Source: Echinicola arenosa (lineage in GTDB: Bacteria; Bacteroidota; Bacteroidia; Cytophagales; Cyclobacteriaceae). From it: a DNA stretch of 64,000 bases. The translations under genes were made by a program, and so were the position numbers. The stretch spans positions 1-64,000 of the forward strand of contig NZ_JACYTQ010000007.1 in NCBI RefSeq assembly GCF_014841125.1, given 5' to 3'. Every line of letters starts with the position of its first letter. Position 1 is the stretch's first letter. Shown here piece after piece: positions 17,788 through 26,052 of this stretch. The notes under the pieces are model-generated. The model saw nothing but the letters and a program-made list of their open reading frames with translations. It was not told the DNA's origin and ran no database searches.

Positions 17788-18768
17788 ATGTCCTATTTAG
17801 TGATATCGCTTGACTTTGAACTGCATTGGGGGATTTTTGACAAGGTCAAATTGGAGGATAAGGGTGATTATTTCCAACAGACCAGAAAGATGATCCCTCA
17901 AAAACTGAGCTTATTGGAGCAATATCAGGTGGCTGTAACTTGGGCTACCGTGGGGATGCTTCTGACGGAGAGTCTGGAAGAGTGGGGGCATTACAGTCCG
18001 GATTTACAACCAGCATATTCCAATATGGCCAACTCTCCTTATCAATGGGTGAAGCAGCACGGTTATTTCCCCGCCTATCATTCTGCTATGGATCTAGTAA
18101 AAGGAATTCTAAATACTGCTGGTCAGGAGTTAGGCAGTCATACTTACTCGCACTATTATACCATGGAGGAGGGACAAAATTTAGAACAGTTTCGGGCTGA
18201 TCTAAAGGCAAATCAAAGGGTTTTTCTTGAAAAGGCAGGCCTTGTTCCCAGATCTTTGGTGTTTCCAAGAAATCAATATGGTTTGGAATACTTAAAAGTT
18301 TGTAAGGAAGAAGGGTTTACCAATGTCAGGATTAATCCATCTGATTGGTTTTGGAGGTCACCTCAAAGTGCGGGGATCATTCGAAAGACTTTTCGTACGG
18401 CTGATACATTACTACCTCTTGGGAATCAAACTTCATTTTCACTCGATTCCATTCAGGTCAATGAAGAACTTCCCGTTCAATTACCATCATCTAGGTTTTT
18501 AAGGCCTATTCATAAAGGGTATAAGACACTTCAGAAAGCACGATTGGGAAGAATTATAAGCGAAATGACCTTTGCCGCTCAAAATGATCTAATATATCAC
18601 CTTTGGTGGCACCCTCATAATTTTGGGTACAAGACCACCGAAAATTTAAAGGATCTCACCATTATTTTGGAGCATTATCAATCTCTTCATCAAAAATATG
18701 GAATGGAATCTGTCAATATGGGGCAGCTGACGGAAATGCTTCATGGAGTGGAACGAAATAATGAGTAA
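17788..18768 (+). CDS. Polysaccharide deacetylase family protein
   Basis: The 326-residue protein has a NodB-like fold: VISLDFELHWGIFD near residues 4-17 supplies the first catalytic motif with its aspartates, and ELGSHTYSHYY near 113-123 is the metal-binding H-x3-H motif. Family members remove acetyl groups from N-acetylated sugars in polysaccharides. There is no signal peptide, so it may be cytoplasmic, like several Bacteroidota members acting on biosynthetic intermediates. ATG at 17788 follows a 92-base gap. It lies between two paralogous membrane-protein genes and next to a GNAT gene. Substrate unknown. Confidence 0.78.
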   Translation: MSYLVISLDFELHWGIFDKVKLEDKGDYFQQTRKMIPQKLSLLEQYQVAVTWATVGMLLTESLEEWGHYSPDLQPAYSNMANSPYQWVKQHGYFPAYHSAMDLVKGILNTAGQELGSHTYSHYYTMEEGQNLEQFRADLKANQRVFLEKAGLVPRSLVFPRNQYGLEYLKVCKEEGFTNVRINPSDWFWRSPQSAGIIRKTFRTADTLLPLGNQTSFSLDSIQVNEELPVQLPSSRFLRPIHKGYKTLQKARLGRIISEMTFAAQNDLIYHLWWHPHNFGYKTTENLKDLTIILEHYQSLHQKYGMESVNMGQLTEMLHGVERNNE

Positions 18769-18893
18769 GTCTGCAGGTGATTCAAAAATATTTCGATTAT
18801 CCGTTTCCTCCAAAAAGATCAATAACCCAAATTCTTTATGGGATTGGTCAGGGCTTTTCGGTAACCAGAGAAAGCTCAAAGACGAAGCTACTC

Positions 18894-18928
18894 CAGTTTC
18901 TATCCTCTTATTGACAGAATAGAAACTG
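18894..18928. terminator. Bidirectional terminator between convergent genes
   Basis: CAGTTTCTAT (18894-18903) pairs perfectly with ATAGAAACTG (18919-18928) across a 15-base loop, followed on + by TTATTGTTTT. It separates the deacetylase (+) from the GNAT gene (-). Confidence 0.6.
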
Positions 18929-18939
18929 TTATTGTTTTA

Positions 18940-19911
18940 CTAAAATAATTCTAGGTCTCCCAAACTCATAGAGAAAGCTTCCTCCTTAAAAAAGTCATTG
19001 AATTCCTTTTCCTCTAGGGTCATATTTCTCAAAGTAAGCAAAGGGCCTATTTTGGCTTTGAAGAACCTGACCTTTCCAAAAGATCGAATTGGAACGGCGG
19101 ATCCGGCAGAATAAGAAATAAAGTCAATAGGGAATTCTGCTAATAGCTTTTTCAATTGGGACTGCAAATGTTTCTGGTTGATCAAAGATTCTTTCTTTAA
19201 AGGATAAAGTTCTGTGATTCGCAATTCATTTGACCAAGGGTAAGATTTAATTCTAAAAATGCATAGGTAACTTTTTTCATCGCTTATGTATCCATAATTA
19301 AACAGTGGATTTTGGGCGTAACGCCATTGAAGAAATTCCAAGCTAGTTCTAGTGGTAAGGAAATTACTTTTTTTAATATCCTCTAAGGGTATTGCTTTTA
19401 GTCTGGACCAATCCATTGGAGTTAAATCAATAGGCTGAACAGATTTGGTTAAAATGCCCATTAATAAATGAATAGGCCTAACAATAGCAATTCTTAACGG
19501 TAATTTTCCTTTTTTTTGCCATCCCATCTTCAGGTAACCAGGCAAACTTTTTTGGTTAGGGGTGTTGAATACGAATGAAAAACCTTTCTTGCTGGAGTCC
19601 TCCATTAATCCCAAACTAAGTTTTTTGAAAAGACCTTTTCCTTGGTAATGGGGATGGACTGCGGTATCTACAGCACGCAATGCTTTAAGTTGTATTTCAT
19701 CTTTTGTCCATTCCCATGGCATATATGCCCGGACTCCTATCAATTTATCATTGTCCTCCGCTACCCAAACAGGTGAGACCCCAAAAGGACTCTGGAGGTG
19801 CTTCCATTCCCATAATGCTTGGCTTTTGGGAATTAAGCTTTCACCGAGGGAAACCTTTAATAAATTGACGATTGTGGGGATATCTGAGGCCTTGGCTTCT
19901 CTAATCTGCAT
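18940..19911 (-). CDS. GNAT-family N-acetyltransferase
   Basis: This 323-residue protein begins MQIREAKASDIPTIVNLLKV, typical of the GNAT fold, and has the acetyl-CoA pyrophosphate-binding loop HPHYQGKGLFKKLS near residues 92-105. The C-terminal half is longer than in minimal GNATs and may hold a second, degenerate GNAT-like lobe or substrate domain. It would acetylate an amino group, possibly of a sugar given the neighbouring deacetylase and membrane genes, but this is inference. It is the only minus-strand gene between four + genes. Confidence 0.72.
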   Translation of the reverse strand: MQIREAKASDIPTIVNLLKVSLGESLIPKSQALWEWKHLQSPFGVSPVWVAEDNDKLIGVRAYMPWEWTKDEIQLKALRAVDTAVHPHYQGKGLFKKLSLGLMEDSSKKGFSFVFNTPNQKSLPGYLKMGWQKKGKLPLRIAIVRPIHLLMGILTKSVQPIDLTPMDWSRLKAIPLEDIKKSNFLTTRTSLEFLQWRYAQNPLFNYGYISDEKSYLCIFRIKSYPWSNELRITELYPLKKESLINQKHLQSQLKKLLAEFPIDFISYSAGSAVPIRSFGKVRFFKAKIGPLLTLRNMTLEEKEFNDFFKEEAFSMSLGDLELF

Positions 19912-20008
19912 AGGTCCAAAATAAGTCGATTTCTATGATTATTTTCTAGCTTGTCCTGTTTTTTATTCATCTAAAAGTTCATTTTTGTTCTTGATACCCT
20001 AAGTCAAT

Positions 20009-21154
20009 ATGCTACAGTACTTCTTTGTTTTTCTGCTTCTGCTGTTATTGGTGTTTTCAAATTGGAGTTTGGGAAAAAAGGGGATTCTCCCCAGAAAAGC
20101 AGTTGGGCATTTACATTTACTTCTTGTAGTCCAGTTGATTTTCGCCTTTATCTATCACCAATATATCAAGGCCAATGGTGGTGATGCTGTTGCGTATTGG
20201 AATTTAAATGGTCCACTGGCCAATCCTGATGCCCAAGGGTGGTGGGATTACTTTGGGATAGGCTATCCTTTTATGTATTGGCTCAATTATATCCCCTCTT
20301 CCTACCTGTCCTGGGGTATTTTGACAGGGAATTTATTGTACAGTTTGGTTGGCTTTTTGGGCTTTAGGTATTTGTTTATATTACTTTATAAGCATTTCAA
20401 AACAGCCAAATTTATTTTTGGTGTCCCTTGGGCTGTGCTCCTTTTGTACCTTCCCAATCTACATTTTTGGACTGCTGGAGTTGGTAAAGAAGCTTTGTGT
20501 TTTTTTAGCCTAGCCTTATGTTTGTGGGGCTTGGATAGAAAGAACCTTACCTACCTAGTACTATCAACGGCCCTTGTTTTCATGGTGCGTCCCTATTTGG
20601 CTTGGGTATTTATTTTCTGTCTGGGTATGGCCGCTGTTTTCTTTGATTCTGGCTTTAAGAAAGGTAAATTAATTGGTGGAGGACTTTTGCTTCTTTCACT
20701 AGGGGCAATACCTGTACTTTTTGTGCATGTGGGAGTGGATAGTTTTGATATTGAGGGTGTTTATTCTTTTATTGGAAGACAGTTCAATATGCTTTCAAGT
20801 GAGAGCGTGGGATCCAGGGTGCCTATGGTCAATTATTCGTTAGTAGAAAGATTGGGAACATATTGGTTTAGGCCATTATTTTTTGATGCCTATAATTGGA
20901 GCACCCGAATCGCTTCTATAGAAAATGCAGTTTTTATTTTAATGCTTGTGGCTGTGAGTTTTAGAGCAAAGCTAGCCAATTGGACAGAGGTACCTTTCTG
21001 GATGAAGTTTGGCATTTTAGTATTTTTAGTTACCACGATGCTTTATGCGAATACCCTAAGTAACTTGGGAATTATGATGCGGATGAAAAGTCTGTATATG
21101 CTTTTTCCCTTGATTTTGATAGGAAGTATGCATGAGAGAGAACAAAGTGTTTAA
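20009..21154 (+). CDS. Multi-pass membrane protein, paralogue of 16460-17695
   Basis: The 381-residue protein is almost entirely hydrophobic, with about ten predicted helices, and lacks the charged tail of its paralogue. It shares the three conserved blocks described for 16460-17695: LPNLHFWTAGVGKE near residue 148, YWFRPLFFDAYNW near 287, and SNLGIMMRMKSLYM near 351. The conserved Arg-Pro and Lys/Arg pairs between helices suggest a catalytic rather than purely structural role, as in membrane glycan polymerases; this is inference. No named family recognised. Confidence 0.7.
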   Translation: MLQYFFVFLLLLLLVFSNWSLGKKGILPRKAVGHLHLLLVVQLIFAFIYHQYIKANGGDAVAYWNLNGPLANPDAQGWWDYFGIGYPFMYWLNYIPSSYLSWGILTGNLLYSLVGFLGFRYLFILLYKHFKTAKFIFGVPWAVLLLYLPNLHFWTAGVGKEALCFFSLALCLWGLDRKNLTYLVLSTALVFMVRPYLAWVFIFCLGMAAVFFDSGFKKGKLIGGGLLLLSLGAIPVLFVHVGVDSFDIEGVYSFIGRQFNMLSSESVGSRVPMVNYSLVERLGTYWFRPLFFDAYNWSTRIASIENAVFILMLVAVSFRAKLANWTEVPFWMKFGILVFLVTTMLYANTLSNLGIMMRMKSLYMLFPLILIGSMHEREQSV

Positions 21155-21451
21155 GCATTTGCTTTTGGATTTTAGGAAAGTGTATTGATAGGCTTTACCA
21201 AATTAAGAAAACTACCATAAGGCTAAAAACAATTCTACTATACATCAGGAGATTGGGCTGGTTTATGAACATAGGTATAGTTTTGATTTACTGAAAAAGG
21301 TGGTTAAGCGCTTGTTTAGGGCTATTTATATATTCCTGTTAAAATATCAGCAATAGTGGCTTGATATTTTTCGTTTGTTTTAGTGTTTATTCAATAAATT
21401 AGTTAATAAATTAAATAATATGTAAATATTTTGCTGTTTTGTTGCTGAAAT
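21155..21451. other. Non-coding AT-rich spacer
   Basis: Nearly 300 bases between the membrane-protein stop and the promoter of the tRNA-like unit. I see no gene or strong hairpin. Confidence 0.4.
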
Positions 21452-21481
21452 TTGAATTTATAAATCAATGTATTACCTTTG
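21452..21481 (+). promoter_or_regulatory. Bacteroidota-type promoter of the tRNA-like unit
   Basis: TTG at 21452-21454 and TACCTTTG at 21474-21481 are exactly 19 bases apart, matching the Bacteroidota housekeeping promoter consensus TTG-N19-TAnnTTTG at every defined position. A transcript would start near 21488, about 30 bases before the first tRNA-like sequence. A terminator at 21789-21819 closes the unit. Confidence 0.7.
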
Positions 21482-21516
21482 AAATGTAAACAGAAAGACA
21501 AAAGGTCTTTATATAC

Positions 21517-21600
21517 TGTAGGGTGTTGAAATTGGCATCCCGATAGCTATCGGGACTGTCTCGGGGTCAAAAAATACTTGTTTTGACTTTCGCACTACAG
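21517..21600 (+). pseudogene. Degenerate tRNA-like sequence (first of a tandem pair)
   Basis: TGTAGGG (21517-21523) pairs at six of seven positions with CACTACA (21593-21599), like an acceptor stem. The next 14 bases (TGTTGAAATTGGCA) and the later CTGTCTCGGGG (21556-21566) are identical to the second copy. Between these blocks the anticodon-stem 5' side is replaced by an 18-bp perfect palindrome, TCCCGATAGCTATCGGGA (21538-21555). A TCAAAA/TTTTGA hairpin follows, and there is no TTCGA T-arm. It therefore looks like a decayed copy that may still be transcribed from the promoter at 21452. Confidence 0.55.
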
Positions 21601-21633
21601 TAAAAGATTTTAAGTTTTGTATTTATACTACAC

Positions 21634-21757
21634 TGTAGGGTGTTGAAATTGGCAGACAAGCCCTCCTGTCTCGGGGGTGGGGGTCAATGGAAAAAGCAAA
21701 TATCGAGCTCGTGTTTTGCCTAACTACCCCGTGGAGGTTCGAGTCCTTCCCCTACAG
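21634..21757 (+). tRNA. Class-II tRNA-like gene with GUC anticodon and 55-base variable arm
   Basis: A cloverleaf can be drawn with every stem paired. Acceptor: TGTAGGG (21634-21640) with CCCTACA (21750-21756), then G73 at 21757. D-arm: TTG/CAA with a Leu/Ser-type loop, AAATTGGCAGA. Anticodon stem: CCCTC/GGGGG around loop CTGTCTC, giving anticodon GUC (21668-21670). T-arm: GGAGG-TTCGAGT-CCTTC. The variable region (21678-21732) is 55 bases, far longer than the usual class-II arm, and has GGGG/CCCC and GCAAA/TTTGC pairing. GUC, C38, G73 and the 2-71 G-C pair are Asp identity elements, but the scaffold is Leu/Ser-like and position 37 is a pyrimidine. CCA is not encoded. Whether it is charged is unknown. 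Confidence 0.6.
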
Positions 21758-21788
21758 CAGGTTATTTTGGGTTTATTGTTAATTGACT

Positions 21789-21819
21789 AAAGCTATGGGA
21801 TATTGTTTCATAGCTTTTT
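21789..21819 (+). terminator. Intrinsic terminator of the tRNA-like unit
   Basis: AAAGCTATG (21789-21797) pairs with CATAGCTTT (21809-21817) over an 11-base loop and runs into TTTTT (21815-21819). It lies 32 bases after the second tRNA-like gene and fits the end of a transcript from the promoter at 21452. Confidence 0.7.
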
Positions 21820-21885
21820 GCGTTTTAGGACAATAGTTTTTTGTTTAGCTGGAAAAGATGGATATAGCTGAGATATAGACAAAAT

Positions 21886-21930
21886 AAAAGGTCTTAGAAT
21901 CACTTTAAAGTAGTGAACCTAAGACCTTTT
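21886..21930 (-). terminator. Terminator of the small secreted protein gene
   Basis: A 12-bp perfect stem (21886-21897 with 21919-21930) has an inner CACT/AGTG pair and lies 15 bases beyond the stop of the minus-strand gene at 21946. U-rich sequence follows on the minus strand. Confidence 0.65.
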
Positions 21931-21945
21931 CTTGGTTTAAAAAAA

Positions 21946-22329
21946 TTAGCATTGAAGGTTAAGGTGCATTTGGCTGCAAATATTTTTGAACAGCAGTTTG
22001 ATTTGTGGAGTAAGTTTTGATTCGTATGAATAATAGGAAGGAGCTTTTATAACACACTTAGTGCTTTTTTCATTTTGAAACAGCTTGTTTTTAGAAGCTT
22101 TTGAGAAGCTGATGGCACTAAAGAGCGTTTTTGGATCCTCTTTTAAGCAATCACTGTTTGATTCATAAGATGCGGAAAGCAATTGTGTGTTTTCTAAAAA
22201 CTGGTTACCAATGGCGTAAGTGGCTTGGTGGGATTTATAGGTGAGCTTTTTGGCTTCTTGTGGAAAGACAGCAACAAATCCTCCAATTAAAACAATGATT
22301 AGGAATTTAATTTTAGTTAAGGTTTTCAT
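21946..22329 (-). CDS. Small secreted protein of unknown function
   Basis: This 127-residue protein opens with MKTLTKIKFLIIVLIGGFVA, a good Sec signal peptide (basic n-region, hydrophobic core, likely cleavage around residue 23-25). The mature part of about 100 residues is rich in Ser, Lys and Asn and contains four cysteines that could form disulfides in the periplasm. I do not recognise a family. It has its own terminator and seems monocistronic. It is more likely real than not because of the signal peptide and terminator. Confidence 0.6.
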   Translation of the reverse strand: MKTLTKIKFLIIVLIGGFVAVFPQEAKKLTYKSHQATYAIGNQFLENTQLLSASYESNSDCLKEDPKTLFSAISFSKASKNKLFQNEKSTKCVIKAPSYYSYESKLTPQIKLLFKNICSQMHLNLQC

Positions 22330-22593
22330 AGTTCAATCATAAATGGGCATAGGCCCTGTTAAAAATTTTGTACAGCAATCAATTCATTTGGTGGTTCATT
22401 AATGTGCCATGTTTATCAATGTTGATATTGTAAAGGTATTGATAATCAACGGGTAATAAAATACCAGTATCGCGGTATTTTCGCAGGTAATGGTTGTGAG
22501 GTTCTATAAGTGAATATGGTTTAATTAGATGAATGCTATTTTGAATTGAGGTCTATTTTAGTCATTCGGCTTCTAAGAGAATGTTTGGTGTAT
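22330..22593. other. Non-coding spacer
   Basis: No gene seen. The right part leads into repeat copy 3; the left part should contain the promoter of the small secreted protein gene, but I could not find a full consensus match. Confidence 0.4.
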
Positions 22594-22864
22594 TCTGTTC
22601 TTTTATTCAGGTATATATAGACTTTTAAAGGTCATCATGAATGCTTCGCATTTCCATTGATGAAAAGAAGCAAATCCCGATAGCTATCGGGACTAGGCCT
22701 GTGGAGCATCCCGTACAGTGGTCGGGAGAGGTTCTTCAAATAGAGAAAATTTTGCTTTCGATTACGGTTCTTTTGACTCAATTTGATTTTGTGCCAGTTG
22801 CTGTCGGCTAAAAATGAGTGGATCTTGCTTGTCCACTTCGCAAGCTAACTCATTTTCTTAACAC
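22594..22864. repeat. Dispersed palindrome-rich repeat, copy 3
   Basis: Aligns end to end with copies at 2631-2868 and 15822-16208. Its central palindrome is TCCCGATAGCTATCGGGA (22675-22692), identical to the palindrome inside the degenerate tRNA-like copy at 21538-21555. The right end folds as AAAATGAGT ... CTTGC ... GCAAG ... ACTCATTTT, a nested hairpin. No reading frame of note. Confidence 0.8.
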
Positions 22865-23403
22865 CTTCTGCAGTTTTTCAAAACCATATGCTCCAAGGGC
22901 CTTTTATTATAAATTTCATACTACTTTAGGTAATTTAATGTTCAAAGGTTCGGAAATTCAGGCTATATAATATGTTCTTGGTTAACTAAATATTAAAAGG
23001 TTAATATATTTCAAAGCTTTTTCTTGTATGGGCACTTTCAGCCTTATCTTTTCACTCTTTGATCTTATTGTCGCAAATTGAATTTGTTGTTTAAATCTTG
23101 CCTTATTGATTGAATATTAAGCCAATGGCTTTTGTTTATCTATCAGATTGGTTCATTACGTATTCTTTATTATAAAGAGATCTGTAAACTATGGACAAAG
23201 TTAAATAGGAATAGGACTCCTTTTTGGTTATGGGCCTACTTCGATCAGGTGGTTTCCGGTTTCCGGAAAATAACATTTAAAACTTTAAATTGATAGGTGT
23301 AATAATTGCAAGTGTTTGAACGTAAATGGTTTAAGTAGCCTGTTGATAAGCAAGTGAATAAATTGTTTAAAATCTTTGGTTCAAAGGAGCTACATTTGTT
23401 ACT
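22865..23403. other. Non-coding region upstream of dnaB
   Basis: About 540 AT-rich bases with no credible gene. A short palindrome-like TTTCCGGTTTCCGGAAA lies around 23250-23270. A TACATTTG at 23391-23398 looks like a -7 box but is too close to the dnaB start to be convincing. Confidence 0.4.
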
Positions 23404-25002
23404 ATGGCAGAAGGAAATACCACAGGAAGAGAACGTACATCGTACAGAAGAAAAAACAGTTTAGAGGCTGGCTTGGTCAATGGGGTAGGGAAGATCCCCC
23501 CTCAGGCAATTGATTTGGAAGAGGCGGTTTTGGGGGCTTTGATGCTTGAAAAAGAAGCCATCACGGCTGTGGTGGATATTCTAAAGCCGGACAGTTTTTA
23601 CAAGGATGCCCATAAAGAGATTTATGATGCGATTTTGATGCTTTTTAACGAAAGTGAGCCGATCGATCTTTTGACTGTTACGAATAAGCTGAGAAAAAAT
23701 GGTAAACTGGAAATTGCTGGTGGCGCTTTTTATATTACGGAACTAACCTCCAAAATATCCTCTGCGGCCAATATTGAATACCATGCCAGAATCATCACCG
23801 AACAGGCCATGAAACGGCATATGATCCGGATATGTTCAGAGATACAGCGTGAAGCATATGAGGAAACTACGGATGTGTTTGAACTATTGGATACGATGGA
23901 ATCCTCTCTTTTCGAAATTTCCGAAAATAATATCCGTAAAAACTATGCGGACATGAAGTCCATTATGCGGGAAGCCATTACTGAGTTGGAGGGCAAGAAA
24001 GACTTGGCAGATGGACTGACAGGGGTACCAAGTGGCTTTACAGCTTTGGACAGGGTAACTTCTGGGTGGCAAAAATCCGATTTGGTGATTATAGCGGCTC
24101 GTCCTGCCATGGGTAAAACAGCTTTTGTCCTTTCGGTGCTTAGAAATGCCGCGGTGGACCATAGCCGTCCTGTAGCGATTTTCTCTCTGGAGATGTCAGC
24201 AGTTCAGTTGGTAAACCGTTTGATATCCTCAGAAGCTGAGCTGGACTCAGAAAAAATCAAAAAGGGTAATCTGGCTGATTATGAGTGGGAGCAGTTGATC
24301 CATAAAACCAGCAAACTGTCATCGGCCCCTTTGTTTGTGGATGATACCCCGGCATTATCCATTTTGGAGTTAAGGGCCAAGTGCCGTCGTTTGAAAGCGC
24401 AAAGTGATATCCAAATGATTGTGATCGATTACTTGCAGCTGATGTCTGGGGATTCAAAGTCAAGCGCCAGTGGCAACAGGGAGCAGGAGATTTCGAGTAT
24501 TTCTCGTGCATTGAAGAAAATTGCCAAGGAACTTGAGGTTCCGGTGATTGCACTTTCCCAGCTTTCCAGGGCAGTAGAAACCAGGGGAGGAGATAAGCGG
24601 CCACAGCTTTCCGATTTGAGGGAATCTGGAGCGATCGAGCAGGATGCGGATATTGTAATGTTCCTTTACCGTCCTGAATATTACGGTATCAATGAAGATG
24701 AGGAAGGAAACAGTACTTTGGGAACTGGCGAGGTAATTATTGCCAAGCACCGTAGTGGTTCTTTGGAAACGGTAAGGCTTCGCTTTATAGGTAAATACAC
24801 CAAGTTTGCTGATCTTGAGCTCAATGTTCCATATCAGCCACAGGCCCAGGAAGCCATGTATGGTAATAAATTCCCATCAGCAGCAGGCGGAAAAGGCTTT
24901 GATGATTCCAATATGATCAGAATCCAAAGTAAAGCCAATGGACCGGATGAAGATGATGCTTTCCCAGGAGGATTGGGCAGCAATGAGCCTGCACCATTTT
25001 AA
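23404..25002 (+). CDS. dnaB: Replicative DNA helicase DnaB
   Basis: The 532-residue protein is the hexameric helicase that unwinds DNA ahead of the replisome. An N-terminal DnaB domain (about 34-140, IPPQAIDLEEAVLGALMLEK) is followed by a linker and a RecA-like ATPase domain from about 205. Walker A is ARPAMGKTAF (232-241), Walker B MIVIDYLQLM near 343-352, and the arginine-finger region follows LRESGAIEQDADIVMFLYR. The N- and C-terminal tails are slightly longer than in E. coli, as common in Bacteroidota. No intein is present. Confidence 0.97.
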   Translation: MAEGNTTGRERTSYRRKNSLEAGLVNGVGKIPPQAIDLEEAVLGALMLEKEAITAVVDILKPDSFYKDAHKEIYDAILMLFNESEPIDLLTVTNKLRKNGKLEIAGGAFYITELTSKISSAANIEYHARIITEQAMKRHMIRICSEIQREAYEETTDVFELLDTMESSLFEISENNIRKNYADMKSIMREAITELEGKKDLADGLTGVPSGFTALDRVTSGWQKSDLVIIAARPAMGKTAFVLSVLRNAAVDHSRPVAIFSLEMSAVQLVNRLISSEAELDSEKIKKGNLADYEWEQLIHKTSKLSSAPLFVDDTPALSILELRAKCRRLKAQSDIQMIVIDYLQLMSGDSKSSASGNREQEISSISRALKKIAKELEVPVIALSQLSRAVETRGGDKRPQLSDLRESGAIEQDADIVMFLYRPEYYGINEDEEGNSTLGTGEVIIAKHRSGSLETVRLRFIGKYTKFADLELNVPYQPQAQEAMYGNKFPSAAGGKGFDDSNMIRIQSKANGPDEDDAFPGGLGSNEPAPF

Positions 25003-25042
25003 GAAAAGCTGAAAGAATTAGAACATAAAAGTCATAGATACA

Positions 25043-26044
25043 ATGAGAGCCATCACCCTTAACCTTGATAAACCCACAGGAATTTCATTGGAAGAAGTAA
25101 GTTTGCCTGACTTGAAACCACATGAAGTGAAAGTGCAGTTAAAGGCAGCAGCTTTGAATCACCGGGATGAATGGTGCAGACAAGGTAGGTATCCGAATAT
25201 CAGTAATGGGGTGGTTTTAGGTTCTGATGGGGCTGGAATAGTGGTGGAAGTGGGTTCAGATGTTGAATCGTCATGGCTTGGAAAAGAAGTGATAATCAAT
25301 GCAGCTACTTTTTGGGGAGAGGACCAGAAGGTTCAATCAAAAGATTTTCAGATCCTAGGGATGCCATCCAATGGCACCTTAGCAGAATATGTACATGTAG
25401 AGGCCAGTAGGTTATGTGAAAAACCTTCCCATTTAAGCTTTGAAGAAGCGGCGTCTTTACCATTGGCAGGACTGACGGCTTACAGGGCTTGCTTCTATCA
25501 TGGTCAGTTACAGCCTGGGATGACAGTATTGGTGACTGGAATTGGTGGAGGTGTAGCGCAGTTTGCTGCCCAGTTTGCTGTTACGGCCGGTGCAGAAGTA
25601 TATGTGAGTAGCAGTGATAAGGCTAAGATAAATAGAGCAAAAGACTTTGGGGTCAAGGAGGGCTTTGATTATAAAAATGAGTCTTGGATAGAGGATGCTC
25701 TTTCCCAAACAGGAGGGATGGACCTGATTGTTGATTCCGCTATGGGAGATACACTTCCTGATTTGATTAAACTTTTGAAACCAGGAGGGAAATTGGTTTT
25801 TTATGGTGCTACTTTAGGGAATCCACCGATGTTGGACGCTAGAAGGATTTTTTGGAACCAACTGACCTTGCAAGGGACTACGATGGGGAGTGATCAGGAT
25901 TTCAAGGATATGGTGACATTCGTAAACGAAGAAAAAATCACTCCATTGGTAGATTCCGTCCGGCCACTTGAAAAATCTCTGGAAGCTTTTGAATTAATGA
26001 AAGCGGGAAAACAAACAGGGAAATTGGTAGTTAAAATTGATTGA
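25043..26044 (+). CDS. MDR-family zinc-type alcohol dehydrogenase/quinone oxidoreductase
   Basis: A 333-residue medium-chain dehydrogenase/reductase. The N-terminal GroES-like domain has AALNHRDEWCRQG near residues 36-48, and the nucleotide-binding domain has VLVTGIGGGVAQFAAQFA near 162-179, an altered Rossmann loop. The classical catalytic Cys-His-Glu zinc set is not evident, so a quinone-oxidoreductase-like NADPH enzyme is more likely. The substrate is unknown. It follows dnaB by 40 bases and may be co-transcribed with it. Confidence 0.85.
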   Translation: MRAITLNLDKPTGISLEEVSLPDLKPHEVKVQLKAAALNHRDEWCRQGRYPNISNGVVLGSDGAGIVVEVGSDVESSWLGKEVIINAATFWGEDQKVQSKDFQILGMPSNGTLAEYVHVEASRLCEKPSHLSFEEAASLPLAGLTAYRACFYHGQLQPGMTVLVTGIGGGVAQFAAQFAVTAGAEVYVSSSDKAKINRAKDFGVKEGFDYKNESWIEDALSQTGGMDLIVDSAMGDTLPDLIKLLKPGGKLVFYGATLGNPPMLDARRIFWNQLTLQGTTMGSDQDFKDMVTFVNEEKITPLVDSVRPLEKSLEAFELMKAGKQTGKLVVKID

Positions 26045-26052
26045 ATCCAAGT

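Noticed and set aside
18761-18922. 53-codon + frame overlapping the deacetylase stop
   Set aside because: Its 3' end consists of the bidirectional terminator stem (18894-18928), and the sequence has no family resemblance; chance frame more likely.
21517-21757. tmRNA or intron-containing ordinary tRNA
   Set aside because: No tag-peptide frame or tmRNA pairing was recognised, and the extra sequence sits in the variable region, not in the anticodon loop where tRNA introns lie.
21486-21760. CRISPR array or phage attachment site from the repeated 21-base block
   Set aside because: Only two copies, not evenly spaced with spacers; no cas or integrase gene in the window.
23391-23398. TACATTTG as a dnaB promoter
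   Set aside because: It matches the -7 box but would start transcription at the ATG, and no TTG lies at the proper distance.
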